This document shows, piece after piece, positions 20,570 through 47,005 of a DNA stretch of 64,000 nucleotides. This DNA is from Streptacidiphilus sp. 4-A2 (GTDB lineage Bacteria; Actinomycetota; Actinomycetes; Streptomycetales; Streptomycetaceae). The stretch spans positions 1,860,001 to 1,924,000 of the forward strand of contig JAAFYY010000001.1 in the NCBI GenBank assembly GCA_014284505.1. Direction: 5' to 3'. Under the pieces are notes generated by a model. That model did not search any database. It was given only the letters and a program-made list of their open reading frames with translations, and was not told the origin of the DNA. Made by a program: the position numbers and the translations under genes. Each line of letters opens with the position of its first letter. Within the stretch, counting starts at the first letter, position 1.

Positions 20570-20604
20570 GGGCCGTGCGCCGCTCACGGCGCGGCGCACG
20601 GCCC
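20570..20604 (-). terminator. Hairpin between NRPS and condensation-domain gene
   Basis: GGGCCGTGCGCCGC (20570-20583) pairs perfectly with GCGGCGCACGGCCC (20591-20604), 14 bp over a 7-base loop. It lies between the NRPS stop (20657) and the next start (20538). A 13-base direct repeat with core CGTCAGTCGCG is at about 20626-20651. It may reduce readthrough, or protect the long NRPS mRNA end. Confidence 0.6.
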
Positions 20605-20656
20605 ATCGCATCGGTCGTCCGTCGAGGTCGTCAGTCGCGGTCGTCAGTCGCGTCCG

Positions 20657-37430
<16,774 letters not shown>

Positions 37431-37481
37431 GACGCTCCCTTTGGTTCCTGTCTTGGTGATGATCTGAAGCCGGCGCTCGCC

Positions 37482-37515
37482 TGCCCCGGCCGGAGGTTCC
37501 CGTCCGGCCGGGGCA
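37482..37515 (-). promoter_or_regulatory. Strong hairpin between mbtH and the NRPS gene
   Basis: TGCCCCGGCCGGA (37482-37494) pairs perfectly with TCCGGCCGGGGCA (37503-37515), 13 bp over an 8-base loop. It is 52 bases before the NRPS start and 83 bases past the MbtH stop. It could be a partial terminator setting the mbtH:NRPS ratio, or an mRNA processing or stability element. Confidence 0.55.
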
Positions 37516-37597
37516 TGCTGAGTTGCGGTCCCGGGGGACCAGGTGTTGCAGGTGTTCCAGGTGTTCCATGCGGTTGAAGAACGGCCTCGGAGCAGGG

Positions 37598-37797
37598 CTA
37601 GTTGGCGGTCGCCCGCTGCGGCGCGAGGTCGGTCCAGTGCTGCTCGATGTAGTCCAGGCATGCCTGGCGGTCGCTCTCAGCGAGGGCCGTGGTCCATCCG
37701 CCGGCACCTCGATCCGGCTCGGCCAGAGGGAGTGCTGGTTCTGGTCGTTGACGAGAACCACGTACGTGCCGGCGGCGTCCTCGAACGGATTCGTCAT
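37598..37797 (-). CDS. MbtH-like protein
   Basis: A small NRPS partner of 66 residues that binds adenylation domains and supports their folding or activity. It starts [18 protein letters not shown] and has the signature HSLWP. One base is missing near 37695, after which the protein continues through the expected C-terminus to TAG at 37598; with that base restored the length is exactly 66 residues. It stands directly before the NRPS gene, the usual arrangement. A second mbtH is at 63101-63316. Confidence 0.9.
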
Positions 37798-37856
37798 GGC
37801 GGGGTCTCCTTCGCAGTGTTGGAGTGTCAATGAGGGGTGTGCAGGGCGCTGGAGCG

Positions 37857-39117
37857 CTACGCTCCGGGCAGCCAGACGTCGTCCTGATCGAGGGCGGCGG
37901 GCGCGTACTTGCCCAACGCGCTGATCAGCATCCGCAGTTCGAAGGCGAGGCAGGCGACCAGGCGGGGCAGGCCCTGCTCCGGGTCCTCGTCCGCTGCCAG
38001 CAGGGCTGCTCGGCCGAGGCCCACGGCGCGGGCGCCCAGGGCGAGGCTCTTCACGGCCCGGGCGCCTTCCCACATCCGGCCGGAGACCAGCAGGCACTGG
38101 TTGCGGGGCTGCGTCCCGAGGCGGCGCAGGCACTCGGCGAGGGGAAGGCCCACGTGGTCGAGGAAGCTGCTCGGTGCCCAGCCGCTGCCGCCTTCGGCGC
38201 CGTCGACGGTGACCGAGTCGGCGCCGCTGTCCCAGGCGACGCGGGCGGCCTCCTGGATGTCACGGCCCGGCGGGAGCTTCACCCAGACCCGGGCGCGCGG
38301 ATAGTTGTTGCGCATGAACCGGATCTGCTGGCGGAGGATCTCCATGGTGAAGGTGCCGGGGCTGCTGCAACGCAGTACCTTCTCGTCCCCGTCGAACACG
38401 GTCCCGTCGGTGCTGTACTGCTCCGCGAGCCGTGCGGCAGTGGCGCGTTGGAGCACTGTCATGCCGCCGAGCCCGGGCTTGGCGCCCTGTCCCACCTTGA
38501 GCTCGAAGGCGAGCCGGCCCGATTCCAGCAGCGGCTGGGCGCCGGGGCACTGTAGAGCAGGTTCCAGACCTCCGCGGTCGGCGTCCTCGGTGCTCTGCTG
38601 AAGGCCAGTCCCCCGAGGCCGTCCGGGAGTTCCTCCTCGTAGGCGCGCCCGGGCGAGCATGCCGTTGCCGCCCTTCTCGCGGAGTCGGTGTAGCCGTTGG
38701 TAGTACCACGTTCTCGCCGATGACCAGCGGGATGCCGAGGCGCCCGGCCTGGCGGCTGACCGCCAGGCCCAGTCCGGAGGAGGAGACCTGGGTGGAGCCG
38801 AAGGCGGAGACGTAGAGCGGCAGCGGCGAGCGGAAGCCGCCGACCTCGGTGTCGAGCTCGACGTCGCCGTAGAGCGGTTCGCGGGCCAGGTCGGTCAGCT
38901 TTCCAGCCGTTGCGGCATGAACACCGGCGGGACCAGCCGCATGGCGTCCAGCCGGTCCGTGGTCGCGCGGGCGGGGTGACCCCGCCGGCTCCGAACAGGG
39001 TCAGCCCGTAGCCGTCCATGGGCGGGAAGGCGCCGCGGCGGCGCCGTCCCGGGCCCGGAGCGGATCGATGCCTCGGGAAAGCCCGGAGCACTGAGTACGC
39101 CGCTCACGGGGACACCA
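37857..39117 (-). CDS. Orphan FMN glutamate-synthase-type domain protein
   Basis: About 420 residues, homologous to the FMN-binding barrel of the glutamate synthase large subunit, but with no glutaminase domain and no beta subunit beside it. Recognisable parts: [72 protein letters not shown] and [18 protein letters not shown]. The GTG at 39117 overlaps the stop of the upstream ligase gene. Frame breaks are concentrated in the first 600 bases. In full enzymes this domain reductively aminates 2-oxoglutarate. Here it may act on an unusual oxo or imino acid for the peptide; the reaction is not known. Confidence 0.75.
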
Positions 39118-40101
39118 CTCCGGGACCTTCGGGAAGGCGGTGGCCTGCCAGACGGCTCCGAGCCCGGCGACATAGCGGGTGAGCCGCTCGATGCCGATGC
39201 CGAAGCCGGCGCTGCCGGGAATGCCTTCGCGGACCATCTTCAGGTACCAGTCGTACTTGGCCGGGTTCTCCCCGGTCTCGCGCATCCGGGCAATGATCCT
39301 GGCGTAGTCGTACTCGCGCTCGCTGCCGCTGATCAGCTCGCCGTAGCCCTCGGGCGCGATGAGGTCGAAGTTGCGCAGCACCTCGGGCCGCTCGGGTCCT
39401 CGCGGTCGTAGAAGCCGCGCGAGCCCTTGGGGTAGTCGATGATGAAGAACGGCGAGTCGGACTTGCGGGAGAGGATGCCCTCGCCCTCCCAGTCGATCTC
39501 GGCCTCGGTGTTCTGCTCGTGCCCGAGCTGGGCCAGGTCCGCCATCGCGTCGGTGTGGCTGATCTGCTCGAACGGGGTCGACCTGGTGAGCAGCGGGGTG
39601 AAGGCGTCCGGGTCCCGGCCCAGTACCTCCAGGTCGCTGCCCAGGGTCCGTACGACCCGGGCGACGGCCGCGGTCACGATGTCCTGCCGACCCGCATCGC
39701 GTCCTGCTGCGAGGCGCCGGCGATCTCGACGTCGAACTGGTGGAACTCGGCCAGGTGCCGGCCGGTGCGGCGGTCTCCAGCGGTTCGAGCGGACGTTGGG
39801 GGCGACGTAGAAGATCTTGTCGAAGGCCAGCAGCGATGCCTGCTTGTAGAGGATCGCGCTGGTCATAGCTTTGTAGCGGTGGCCGTAGAAGTCGATGTCC
39901 ACCTGCTTGGCCCCGCGGCCGCCCGGGTCCGTCACCGGGCCGATGATCGGCGGCAGCAGCTCCACGAATCCCTGTGCGAGCAGGAGTTCGCGGGCCGGCC
40001 TGCACGATCTGGTTCTGCACGCGCAGGACGGACTGGGTCACGGGGTTCTGCAGGTGGTCGGGCAGGGCGCTGGGCCGTGACTGGTCGGGCTGACTGGTCA
40101 A
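39114..40101 (-). CDS. AsnRS-derived class II synthetase-like ligase without anticodon domain
   Basis: About 330 residues, only the class II catalytic core of the Asp/Asn-tRNA synthetase group. A TTG at 40101 (MTSQPDQSRPS) follows AAGAAGAGAG. Seen: VQNQIVQAG, GFVELLPPIIGPVTDPGG, motif 2 as TGRHLAEFHQFDVE (read across a frame break near 39770), DSPFFIIDYPKGSRGFYD and motif 3 GFGIGIERLTRYVAGL. There is no N-terminal OB-fold for tRNA binding. Archaeal proteins of this shape are asparagine synthetases that adenylate a carboxylate and amidate it. In this operon, next to glutamate mutase, amidation of 3-methylaspartate is an attractive guess. The ending (read PGVVSP after one missing G) overlaps the next gene. 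Confidence 0.75.
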
Positions 40102-40146
40102 AGTCTCTCTTCTTTCCGGAAGTTGTGGTGTCGGACCGCGGTCGGG

Positions 40147-41522
40147 TCAGCGCGGGGCTTGGAGTGCCCGGTCCAGGTTGGTGGCTGCCGTCCGGTCGAA
40201 CGACTGCTCCACGTAGGACAGCGCCTGCAACAGGTCGGTGGCGGTCATCCGCCGGTCGGCGGAGGACCGTGCGGAGGCGCGCACGGGCAGCGCGCCGGTG
40301 TGCGACCAGCGCAGGCGGCCGTCGGATTCGATGTAGCTTCTGGCCCGCCCGGCGTTGTCCGGGTGCAGGCAGTACGGCACGTCCAGCAGCCCCCTGGCGA
40401 ACGCCTCGACCAGGGCCGCGCCGATGTCCTCGTTGAGGCCGAGGACGGTGTGCACGAGGACTGTCGCCTCGTCGAGGACTTCGCTGCCCGCCCAGGCGCC
40501 GGTACCGGCAGTTGCCGCGTCGATGGCCGCCGGGGCGAACCCGCCCGCGTTCTGGGCGGCCAGCGCCGCGATCTCCAGTGCCTCGACGTTCTCCGCGACG
40601 GTGGGGATCCGGTGGGCTTCCGCCGCCGTCTTGACGATGAGCCGCTCCGCTCCGGTGTGCACCGCGAGCTCGGTGGCCTGTTCCAGGAGCAGCAGCGCAC
40701 CGGCCCGGGTGCGCGGGTAGACCCCATGTAGTTGTAGATGACGATATGGCTGTCGACGTCCGGCAGCAGTGCCGTGGCGAGCCGGCGGAGTGCCAGCACG
40801 GCTTCCCGGTCCTGCGCGGCGCTGGTCTGCTGCGCATAGCTCAGGGAGATGCTGCGTACTCCGTGCTGGCGGAAGAAGAGGCCTTCCAGCAGGCTGATCG
40901 CCACCAGCAGGCTGGGCGGGCAGAGCTGGCCGAGCATGCATCCGCCGAAGGTCTCGACGTGGGGTTCGAGTCCCCGGTCGCGGGCCTGGACCAGCAGTTC
41001 GCAGGACTGCGCCCAGTTGCGCACCGACTGCCGCAGCGGGAGCCGGCCGTACGGCAGGCAGTAGGAGACCGGTCCGCCTTCGGTGGTGTCCAGCCCGGCC
41101 TCCAGGGAGGAGGCGATGATGCCGTAGGGGCCGGCCGACCCGTGCCGCACCTGTACCGGGAAGTCCCGCTCGCGCACGCCCTCCAGCACGGCCAGGTTGG
41201 TCGCCGTGGGGTGGGTGCTGATCGGATACCCGTTGAGGTCGCCGCCCTGGTCCAGGGCCCGGCGGGCGTCGGCGAGCTTGTTCAGCCGGGTGTAGCTGTC
41301 CAGGGTGATGGTGCCGACCGTGGTGGCGTTGGCCGCCTTGACGGCGATCAGTCCCTCGCGCATCGCCCGGGGATCGCCGAACCCCATTCTCGGCTGCACG
41401 ACCAGGTTGCCCCGCGTGTGCGAGCGTCGGACGAAGTCGGCGAAGGCGTTGACCGGCGCGCCGCTCTCCGGGACCGCCGGCCCGTGCTCCGGTGCCGGTA
41501 CGCCGTGGTCCGGGCCGGTCAT
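40147..41522 (-). CDS. Glutamate (methylaspartate) mutase, E subunit
   Basis: Catalytic subunit of an adenosylcobalamin-dependent mutase, about 458 residues. It binds substrate and, with the S subunit, rearranges L-glutamate to (2S,3S)-3-methylaspartate. Seen: NLVVQPRMGFGDPRAMREGL, TVGTITLDSYTR, GYPISTHPTATNLAVLEGV, FPVQVRHGSAGPYGI, FGGCMLGQLCPPSLLVA, VYNYMG-type segment IVIYNYMG and LIVKTAAEAHRIPT. One G is lost near 40725. The ATG at 41522 overlaps the S-subunit stop (ATGA). Such pairs occur in antibiotic clusters that use 3-methylaspartate or products from it. It is followed by the AsnRS-like ligase gene. Confidence 0.88.
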
Positions 41523-42034
41523 GACGCCGGGGTCGTTCGGAGGTCCTCCAAGGTGCGGCCCGCGAGCCTGTCCCGCTTCGCCGCCGAGACGAGCTGAAAG
41601 AACTGCTCGAACTCCCGGAATTCGGAGGGTCGTGGAACACCGCCGAGAATCCGGCCGCCGACAGCCGCCGGGACATGCCCTCCGCCGACTCCCCGACGCC
41701 CCCCGGTACCCGCGCCGCCCTGGAGCTGGCGGCCGGTGCCGAGCTTGCCGCCGATGACGACCGGTGTGTCGGCGAGTTCGGCACAGGCACGCAGGGCCGC
41801 GACTGCACGCAGTCCGTCGCTTTCGCCGTGCCCGTTGACACTGCTGAGGACGATCAGGTCGGGGGCGCTCTTGCGGCAGGCTGCCGCCAGTTCGTCGCCG
41901 GTGAGGCACGGGCCGAGGTTCTCCACCCGGTGGCCCCAGTCCTCCAGCAGCAGCTGGAGGAAGACCAGGTTCCAGGTGTGCGAGTCCGACTCGGTGCCGC
42001 TGACCACCACGTCGAGGGTTGCGTCGGCGCTCAT
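41519..42034 (-). CDS. Glutamate (methylaspartate) mutase, S (B12-binding) subunit
   Basis: Cobalamin-binding subunit of 171 residues. It carries SGTESDSHTWNLVFLQLLL, with the Asp and His of the base-off DxHxxG motif (the G is replaced by N, a variant I associate with actinomycete homologues), then IVLSSVNGHGESDG and the GG turn VVIGGKLGTG. Two compensating frame breaks near 41705 and 41645 garble about 20 residues; the other frame there reads GESAEGMSRRLSAAGFSA, as expected. The ATG at 42034 overlaps the thioesterase stop. Confidence 0.86.
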   Translation of the reverse strand: MSADATLDVVVSGTESDSHTWNLVFLQLLLEDWGHRVENLGPCLTGDELAAACRKSAPDLIVLSSVNGHGESDGLRAVAALRACAELADTPVVIGGKLGTGRQLQGGAGTGGRRGVGGGHVPAAVGGRILGGVPRPSEFREFEQFFQLVSAAKRDRLAGRTLEDLRTTPAS

Positions 42035-42789
42035 GAACGGTCCTCCGTAGGGGAGTTGAGAGCGGCGATCCGGGTGGGCAGGGTCAGCCAGGTCTCCGGT
42101 GTGTAGAAGTGCCCGCCGGGGAGCACCTCGTGGCGGTACTCACCGCGGGCCAGGGCCTGCCACTGCTCGCCCGCAGTCGCCTCGATCACGTCGTCCTCGG
42201 CGCCCGAGAGCATCTGCACCGGCATGCCGACCGTGGCGCCGGGGTGTGGCGGAAGGTGTCGCGTACCCGGATGTCCGGCGCATCAGCTCGACGCTCATCT
42301 CCTGGAGGTCGGGGTCCGCAGGACATGGGCGGCATCAGGCCGTGGGTCTTCATCACAGCAACAGGTCCTCGTCGCTGTCTGCTGGCAGGGGAACATGTCC
42401 CTGGGTCAGCCCGGTGGCGCGTTGCAGGAGGAGACGACCAGGCTCTGCGGGACGGGCCGCCGCCGCGCTCGATGCGGGCTGCGACGTCGAACGCCATCCA
42501 GCCGCCCATGCTGTGCCCGAAGAGCACATACGGTCCGTCGACGGCGGACAGCACCGCGGCGGTGGCGTCCAGGGCGAGTTCCTCCCAGTCGGTGGCGAAG
42601 TCGTCCAGGAATCTGCCCTCCCGCCCCGGGTAGCAGATCGCGGACAGCGCGGTGTCGGGCGGAAGGCAGTCGCCCCACTGGTGGTAGGAGGCGGTCCCGG
42701 CCGCCGCAGAAGCCGAGGCAGATGAGCGTGGGGGCGGTGTCGGCCGGACGGCGGATGCTGATGACGGTGGTGTCCTGCGGCGTGTTCAC
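42031..42789 (-). CDS. Type II thioesterase
   Basis: Free-standing alpha/beta hydrolase of about 250 residues that removes wrong or stalled groups from NRPS carrier domains, or may move a finished residue off the stand-alone A-T protein. The GTG at 42789 gives MNTPQDTTVISI and overlaps the A-T gene stop. Seen: TLICLGFCGG, the nucleophile GHSMGGWMAFDVA, and the C-terminal MPVQMLSGAEDD and EVLPGGHFYTPE with the catalytic His. Frame breaks lie near 42700, 42440 and 42250. Its location directly after the A-T protein and hydroxylase supports a role in that branch. Confidence 0.82.
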
Positions 42790-44618
42790 TGGGTCTCCGC
42801 CTGACGCTTCGCCACAAAGGCTGCCAGCTCACGGAGTTGTGGGTGCCGGTAGACCTCCTTCGTGGAGACGGTGATGCCGAACTGCTTCTTGAGCCGCGCG
42901 ATGACCCGCAGCGCGATGAGCGAATGACCGCCCAGGGAGAAGAAGTTGTCGGCGGGGCTGATCCGGGGACGCCCGAGGACCTCGGCCCACACCCCGGCGA
43001 TCAGGTGCTCGAACTCGCCCTCCAGCGCGTCGGCCGGCGCGTCGGCCGGTTCCGCCCGCTCGGCGCCGTCGGCCCAGAGGGCGTCGGCTGCTGCGGGCAG
43101 GGCCTGGTGGTCCACCTTGCCGTTCAGGTTCAGCGGCAGGGTCTCCAGCGTGACGAACGCCGTGGGGATCATGAACGGCGGCAGCAGGCCGGCCAGGTGC
43201 TCCTGCAACTCCCGTGCCTGCGGGGCGCTTTCCCCCGCCGGGACCAGGTAGCCGACGAGCTGGTCCCCGGCCGTCGCGTGTGTGCTGAGGACGACGGCGG
43301 CGGCCCGGACATCCGGGTGGCCGCCCAGCGCCGACTCGATCTCGCCCAGTTCCACCCGGTACCCGCGGATCTTGATCTGCCGGTCGACCCGGCCCAGGTA
43401 GTCGAAGCCGCCGTCGGAGCGGAGCCGTACCCGGTCACCGGTGCGGTACATCCGGGCACCGGCGGCGAACGGGTCGGCGACAAAGCGCTGGGCGGTCAGC
43501 GCGGGCCGGCCCACATAGCCGTTGGCCAGGGCGGGCCCCGCCAGGTAGAGCTCGCCGGTCCCGCCGACGCCGAGGGCGGTCAGGGAATCGCTCAGCACAT
43601 GGGCGGTGACTCCCGGCAGGGGGCGGCCGATGTGCGGTTCGGGGCCGCTGATCCAGGTCGCGGTGGAGTCCACCGTGCACTCGGTGGGGCCGTACAGGTT
43701 GATCGCCTCGACGGCCGCGTTGCCGCGGGTCCGGTCCAGCTCCCGCCAGATGTCCACCGGCACCGGCTCCCCGCCCATGAACAGCCGCAGCCTGCGGCCG
43801 TCGGCTCGGGGCGCGAGCAGGGCCTCGCGAAGCACCTCCCAGTGGGACGGCGTCAGGTCGAGGTCGTCCACGGCGTGCTCGTCCAGCAGCGCACGCAGCC
43901 TCGCCGGGTCGGTGCGCTCGCTCTCGCCGATCACCACGACCGTGTCGCCGCGGCAGATCCGTACCCACTGCTGGACGGACGCGTCGAAGGAGATGCTGGC
44001 GTTCCAGGCCACGACCCGCGGCTGGTCGGCGTACAGGCCGGCCTCTTCCAGCCCGGCGATCAGGGACGCCACGCCACCCCTGGTGGCCTCGACGCCCTTC
44101 GGTGTCCCGGTCGAGCCGGAGGTGAAGATCACATAGGCCGGGTCCGCCGGGGAGACCCCGGCCGCGGCCGTCCCCGCCGCGAAGTCGCCTGCGGTGCGGT
44201 CGTCCCGCGCCGGGGAGAGCGCCTCGACCCCCGCGGGCCACCTGACCGTACTGTCGGGCTCCGCCAGCACGGTCCGCAGCCCGGCGGTGCGCACCATGTG
44301 GGCCAGGCGCTCCACCGGGTAGGCCGGGTCAAGCGGCACATAGGCCGCGCCCGTGCGCCACACCGCGAGCAGCGCCACGACGAGGTCCGCGCCCCGGCGC
44401 AGGCTCACGCCCACCCTGGTCCCGCGCCCGATCCCGCGTGCAGCCAGCAGCTCGGCCAACCCGGCGGTTCTGCGGTCGAGTTCGGCGAAGGTGAGGGTGC
44501 GGTCGGGGCCGTGGACGGCGGTACGTCCCGGGGTGGCCTCGACCACCTGGCGGAAGCGGGTCAGCGGATCGACCGGCGTCGTCCGGGCGACCGCCGGAGT
44601 GTCCTCGATGACGCTCAT
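42786..44618 (-). CDS. Stand-alone adenylation-thiolation didomain NRPS, glutamine-like code
   Basis: An intact protein of 610 residues. The A domain has AYVIFTSGSTGTPKGVEA, SISFDASVQQW, DDLDLTPSHWEVL, LFMGGEPVP, INLYGPTECTVDSTATWI and LNLNGKVDH (A10 Lys). The pocket by GrsA numbering is D-A-Q-D-F-G-L-V-D-K, one or two steps from the textbook glutamine code. The T domain is NFFSLGGHSLIALRVI. The ATG at 44618 overlaps the hydroxylase stop (ATGA). It probably holds glutamine as a thioester for hydroxylation by the upstream enzyme. Transfer to the A-less module 4 of the giant NRPS is possible. Confidence 0.88.
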   Translation of the reverse strand: MSVIEDTPAVARTTPVDPLTRFRQVVEATPGRTAVHGPDRTLTFAELDRRTAGLAELLAARGIGRGTRVGVSLRRGADLVVALLAVWRTGAAYVPLDPAYPVERLAHMVRTAGLRTVLAEPDSTVRWPAGVEALSPARDDRTAGDFAAGTAAAGVSPADPAYVIFTSGSTGTPKGVEATRGGVASLIAGLEEAGLYADQPRVVAWNASISFDASVQQWVRICRGDTVVVIGESERTDPARLRALLDEHAVDDLDLTPSHWEVLREALLAPRADGRRLRLFMGGEPVPVDIWRELDRTRGNAAVEAINLYGPTECTVDSTATWISGPEPHIGRPLPGVTAHVLSDSLTALGVGGTGELYLAGPALANGYVGRPALTAQRFVADPFAAGARMYRTGDRVRLRSDGGFDYLGRVDRQIKIRGYRVELGEIESALGGHPDVRAAAVVLSTHATAGDQLVGYLVPAGESAPQARELQEHLAGLLPPFMIPTAFVTLETLPLNLNGKVDHQALPAAADALWADGAERAEPADAPADALEGEFEHLIAGVWAEVLGRPRISPADNFFSLGGHSLIALRVIARLKKQFGITVSTKEVYRHPQLRELAAFVAKRQAETQ

Positions 44619-45645
44619 GCCGTACCCCGGGCTCCGCGGACGCCGCCACCGTCGGCCGGCAGGCGGCGAGTTCGACCGGGTTGCCCATCGCCACGACGAT
44701 CTTCCGGTCCCCGCGGAACGGGTCACGGCCGTGGGCCGTGAGCACGTTGTCGACGAGCAGCACGTCGCCCTGCTGCCAGACCTGCCGCACGGTGGCCTCC
44801 TCGTAGGCGGCGTTGAGGATCCGCAGATCCTCGCGGGTGAGCGGCGCACCGTCGCCCAGACCGGTTTCGAACGGCAGGCCTTCCGCGCCGAATTCGTCCA
44901 CGAGCGTCTCCCTGAGTTCCTCGTCCAGGGACCATGAACTCCAGAAGGCGAGGTGATTGAACCAGACCTCTTCACCGGATTCCGGGTGCCGGATTATCCC
45001 GGGCCGCCGCTGCACGGTCCGCAGATTTCCCTCGCCGTCCCACCGGCAGGAAATAAGATTCTCGGCGCAGTATTCCTCCACCTGCTGCCGGCTCTCCGTG
45101 GCGAATGCCTTCTCCCAGCTCACCGAGATGTGCTCGGAGTAACTCCGCCGCAGCAGCCAGCCATGGGCACGCACCCGGTCGGCCAGGTCGGCGGGCAGCA
45201 GGTCCAGGACCTTCCGGCAGTCCGCCACCGGCGTGGCCCCGCCCTCCTCCGGTGCGACCAGGCAGGCGAACATGAGCAGCCCGGGGAAGGTCAGCGTGTA
45301 GCTGTTCTCGTTGTGCATCCGGATCGGCTGGGCGGGCGGCAGGTCGGTGGACGAGTAGACGTCGTTGCCAAAGCTGCTGCGCGGCGTCGCCTTCTCCCGG
45401 TAGGGAGTTCGCTGCGGGACGAGGACGTCCCGGATCCGCGCGAAGTCCTCGACGGTGGCGACCGGCAGCCCGCGCAGGTAGAGCGCGCCGTACCGCTGGA
45501 GCGCCGGACGCAGGTCGGGCAGCCGTGCGGTCAGCCAGCGGCAGGCATCCTCGATGTCCTCGAACCCGGGGACGACGGCGGTCGCCGGTTCACCTTCCGC
45601 GAGGGTCCATTCCAGTGTTTCCGATATATTCGAGAAGGGAGACAT
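44615..45645 (-). CDS. SyrP/TauD-type Fe(II)/2-oxoglutarate hydroxylase
   Basis: Non-heme iron dioxygenase of about 343 residues. It starts MSPFSNISETLEW at 45645 after AAAGGGTG. The iron triad is visible as MHNENSYTLTF (HxE) and VLTAHGRDPFRGDRKI (distal His, then Arg for 2-oxoglutarate). Other parts: YREKATPRSSFGNDVY, WFNHLAFWSS and QQGDVLLVDN. A frame break near 44650 affects the last residues; the natural stop is the TGA at 44615. SyrP relatives beta-hydroxylate amino acids while bound to a T domain. With the Gln-like A-T protein immediately downstream, 3-hydroxyglutamine is the best guess. It is the first gene of the long minus-strand array. Confidence 0.83.
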
Positions 45646-45670
45646 AACATCACACCCTTTCCTTGTGAGA

Positions 45671-45699
45671 AATATGACGGCATGACTACGTCGTGCCAA
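45671..45699 (-). promoter_or_regulatory. Candidate promoter of the NRPS operon
   Basis: On the minus strand TTGGCA (45699-45694) and CATATT (45676-45671) are 17 bases apart, 5/6 and 4/6 matches to the vegetative consensus. The -10 ends 26 bases before the hydroxylase ATG. This is the only good promoter-like pair found upstream of the 27.8-kb array. Confidence 0.45.
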
Positions 45700-46114
45700 T
45701 ACCCTGGGCAGCCTGACTGGCTGTCGGAGCCTCGAAGTGACGGTACACAGGAGTCACCCCGGGAATTTCCGCAACGATCCGCGGCGAATATCCGGTGCGC
45801 CATCAAAGGGTCTGCTGGAAAGCCTCATCCAGGGCGATCAACGCGAGATCAACGGGAGATCACCGCTACGGGGACCAGCCGCGGGTACGGGATCACCGCG
45901 GCCGCCCGGCAGGTGGGCGGCGCGCCGGCGGCAGGAACCCCCGGCGCCGGGGCCGGACAAGGTCGCGGCCGGCGCGGAGTACGGGGCCGGGGCGGCGCCG
46001 ACCCCGGTGCGGCGGCGGTACGCCGTCTTACGCACCGGGGCGCTGTGACTGCTCGCGGGGCCACGGCCCCGCAACCGGCCTGCTCAGCAGCCGGGGAACG
46101 GCTCAGCTTGGTCG
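45700..46114. other. Gene-free interval
   Basis: About 415 bases between the NRPS-operon promoter and the lyase-like gene stop. I see no supported protein, clear terminator or repeat. It may contain operators for the operon. Confidence 0.4.
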
Positions 46115-46902
46115 TCAGCCGGCCACGGCGGCCAGGCTGGTGCCCATCCTGATGGTGCTGAGCCACTGCGTGGGCGGTGCCCTTCGACACGTGGTACAGG
46201 CCCCACTTCAGGTAGCTGGTGGTGCCGTCGTAGGTGGTTCCGGTGAAGGTGCTGGAGCCGTTGGAGAGCTTCTGCGGCGCACCGTCGAACCAGAACTGAA
46301 TGGTGCCGTCGCTCCGGCCCTCGGAGATCCTCAGCGCATAGGTGTTCCACCGGTTGTTCACCGCCGGGACGCTCCACAGGACGGTCGACCTGTGCTGGTG
46401 CGACCACTCCTCCAACTCGATTTTGCCGTTGACCACTTCGAGGTCGATCGGGTGGTTGGCGGTCCCCGTGCTGGGGTCGCACTTCAGCTGGAAGAGGTAG
46501 CGGCTCATCGAGTCGGTGATGTCGAACTTCGACGACCATCCGAGGTAGTAGACGCTGTGCGGGGACACGGTGGGGCCTATCGCCTCGCACCGCTCCAGGT
46601 GGGCCGGCTGGACCACCCGCCACACCTGGCCCATCGTCCGGTCGGTCGTGCTGGTGAAGGTGTTGGTCGCGCACTGGACGGACGCGAAGGCCTTGAGACT
46701 CCTTCCCGGGACGGCGGACCACAGCAGCTTCCCGGCGGCGGGCGGGGAGGTGACGGGCCGCGAGGTGACGGGTCTGGAGGTGGTGGAACCGAGCGCGGAG
46801 CCCTGCGCACCGAGCAGCAGCGCGACCCTCCGGCGACGGCGGCGCACGGCACCGCCGCCAGCCACAGACGGGCACGGCGGAGGGTGCATGGCGTCGTTTC
46901 AT
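46115..46902 (-). CDS. Secreted polysaccharide-lyase-like protein
   Basis: About 262 residues. The start MKRRHAPSAVPV at 46902 is followed by a frame break, then an arginine-rich stretch and a hydrophobic segment (RVALLLGAQGSALG) that would form a signal peptide. The mature part has SVYYLGWSSKFDI, YLFQLKCDPSTG, NHPIDLEVVNGKIELEEW and a jelly-roll-like end, YLKWGLYHVSKGTAH, then (after a frame break near 46155) WLSTIRMGTSLAAVAG. It resembles the heparin-lyase I/PF14099 polysaccharide lyases. Catalytic residues cannot be assigned with confidence. It has no evident link to peptide synthesis. Confidence 0.6.
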
Positions 46903-47005
46903 AGGGTCCTCATGACTGGCGTGACGGATCTGGTTAGGAAGGTTGCCAGGTTACAAGTCCCGACTTGATCTGTCAGTGCCTCAACTCCCCTTCCTGCCCT
47001 TTCGG

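Noticed and set aside
39114..40101. Housekeeping asparaginyl- or lysyl-tRNA synthetase
   Set aside because: It is much shorter than those enzymes, lacks the N-terminal anticodon-binding domain and is coupled to biosynthetic genes.
40147..42034. Methylmalonyl-CoA or other acyl-CoA mutase
   Set aside because: Sequence of both subunits follows the glutamate mutase E and S pattern, not the CoA-binding TIM barrel of acyl-CoA mutases.
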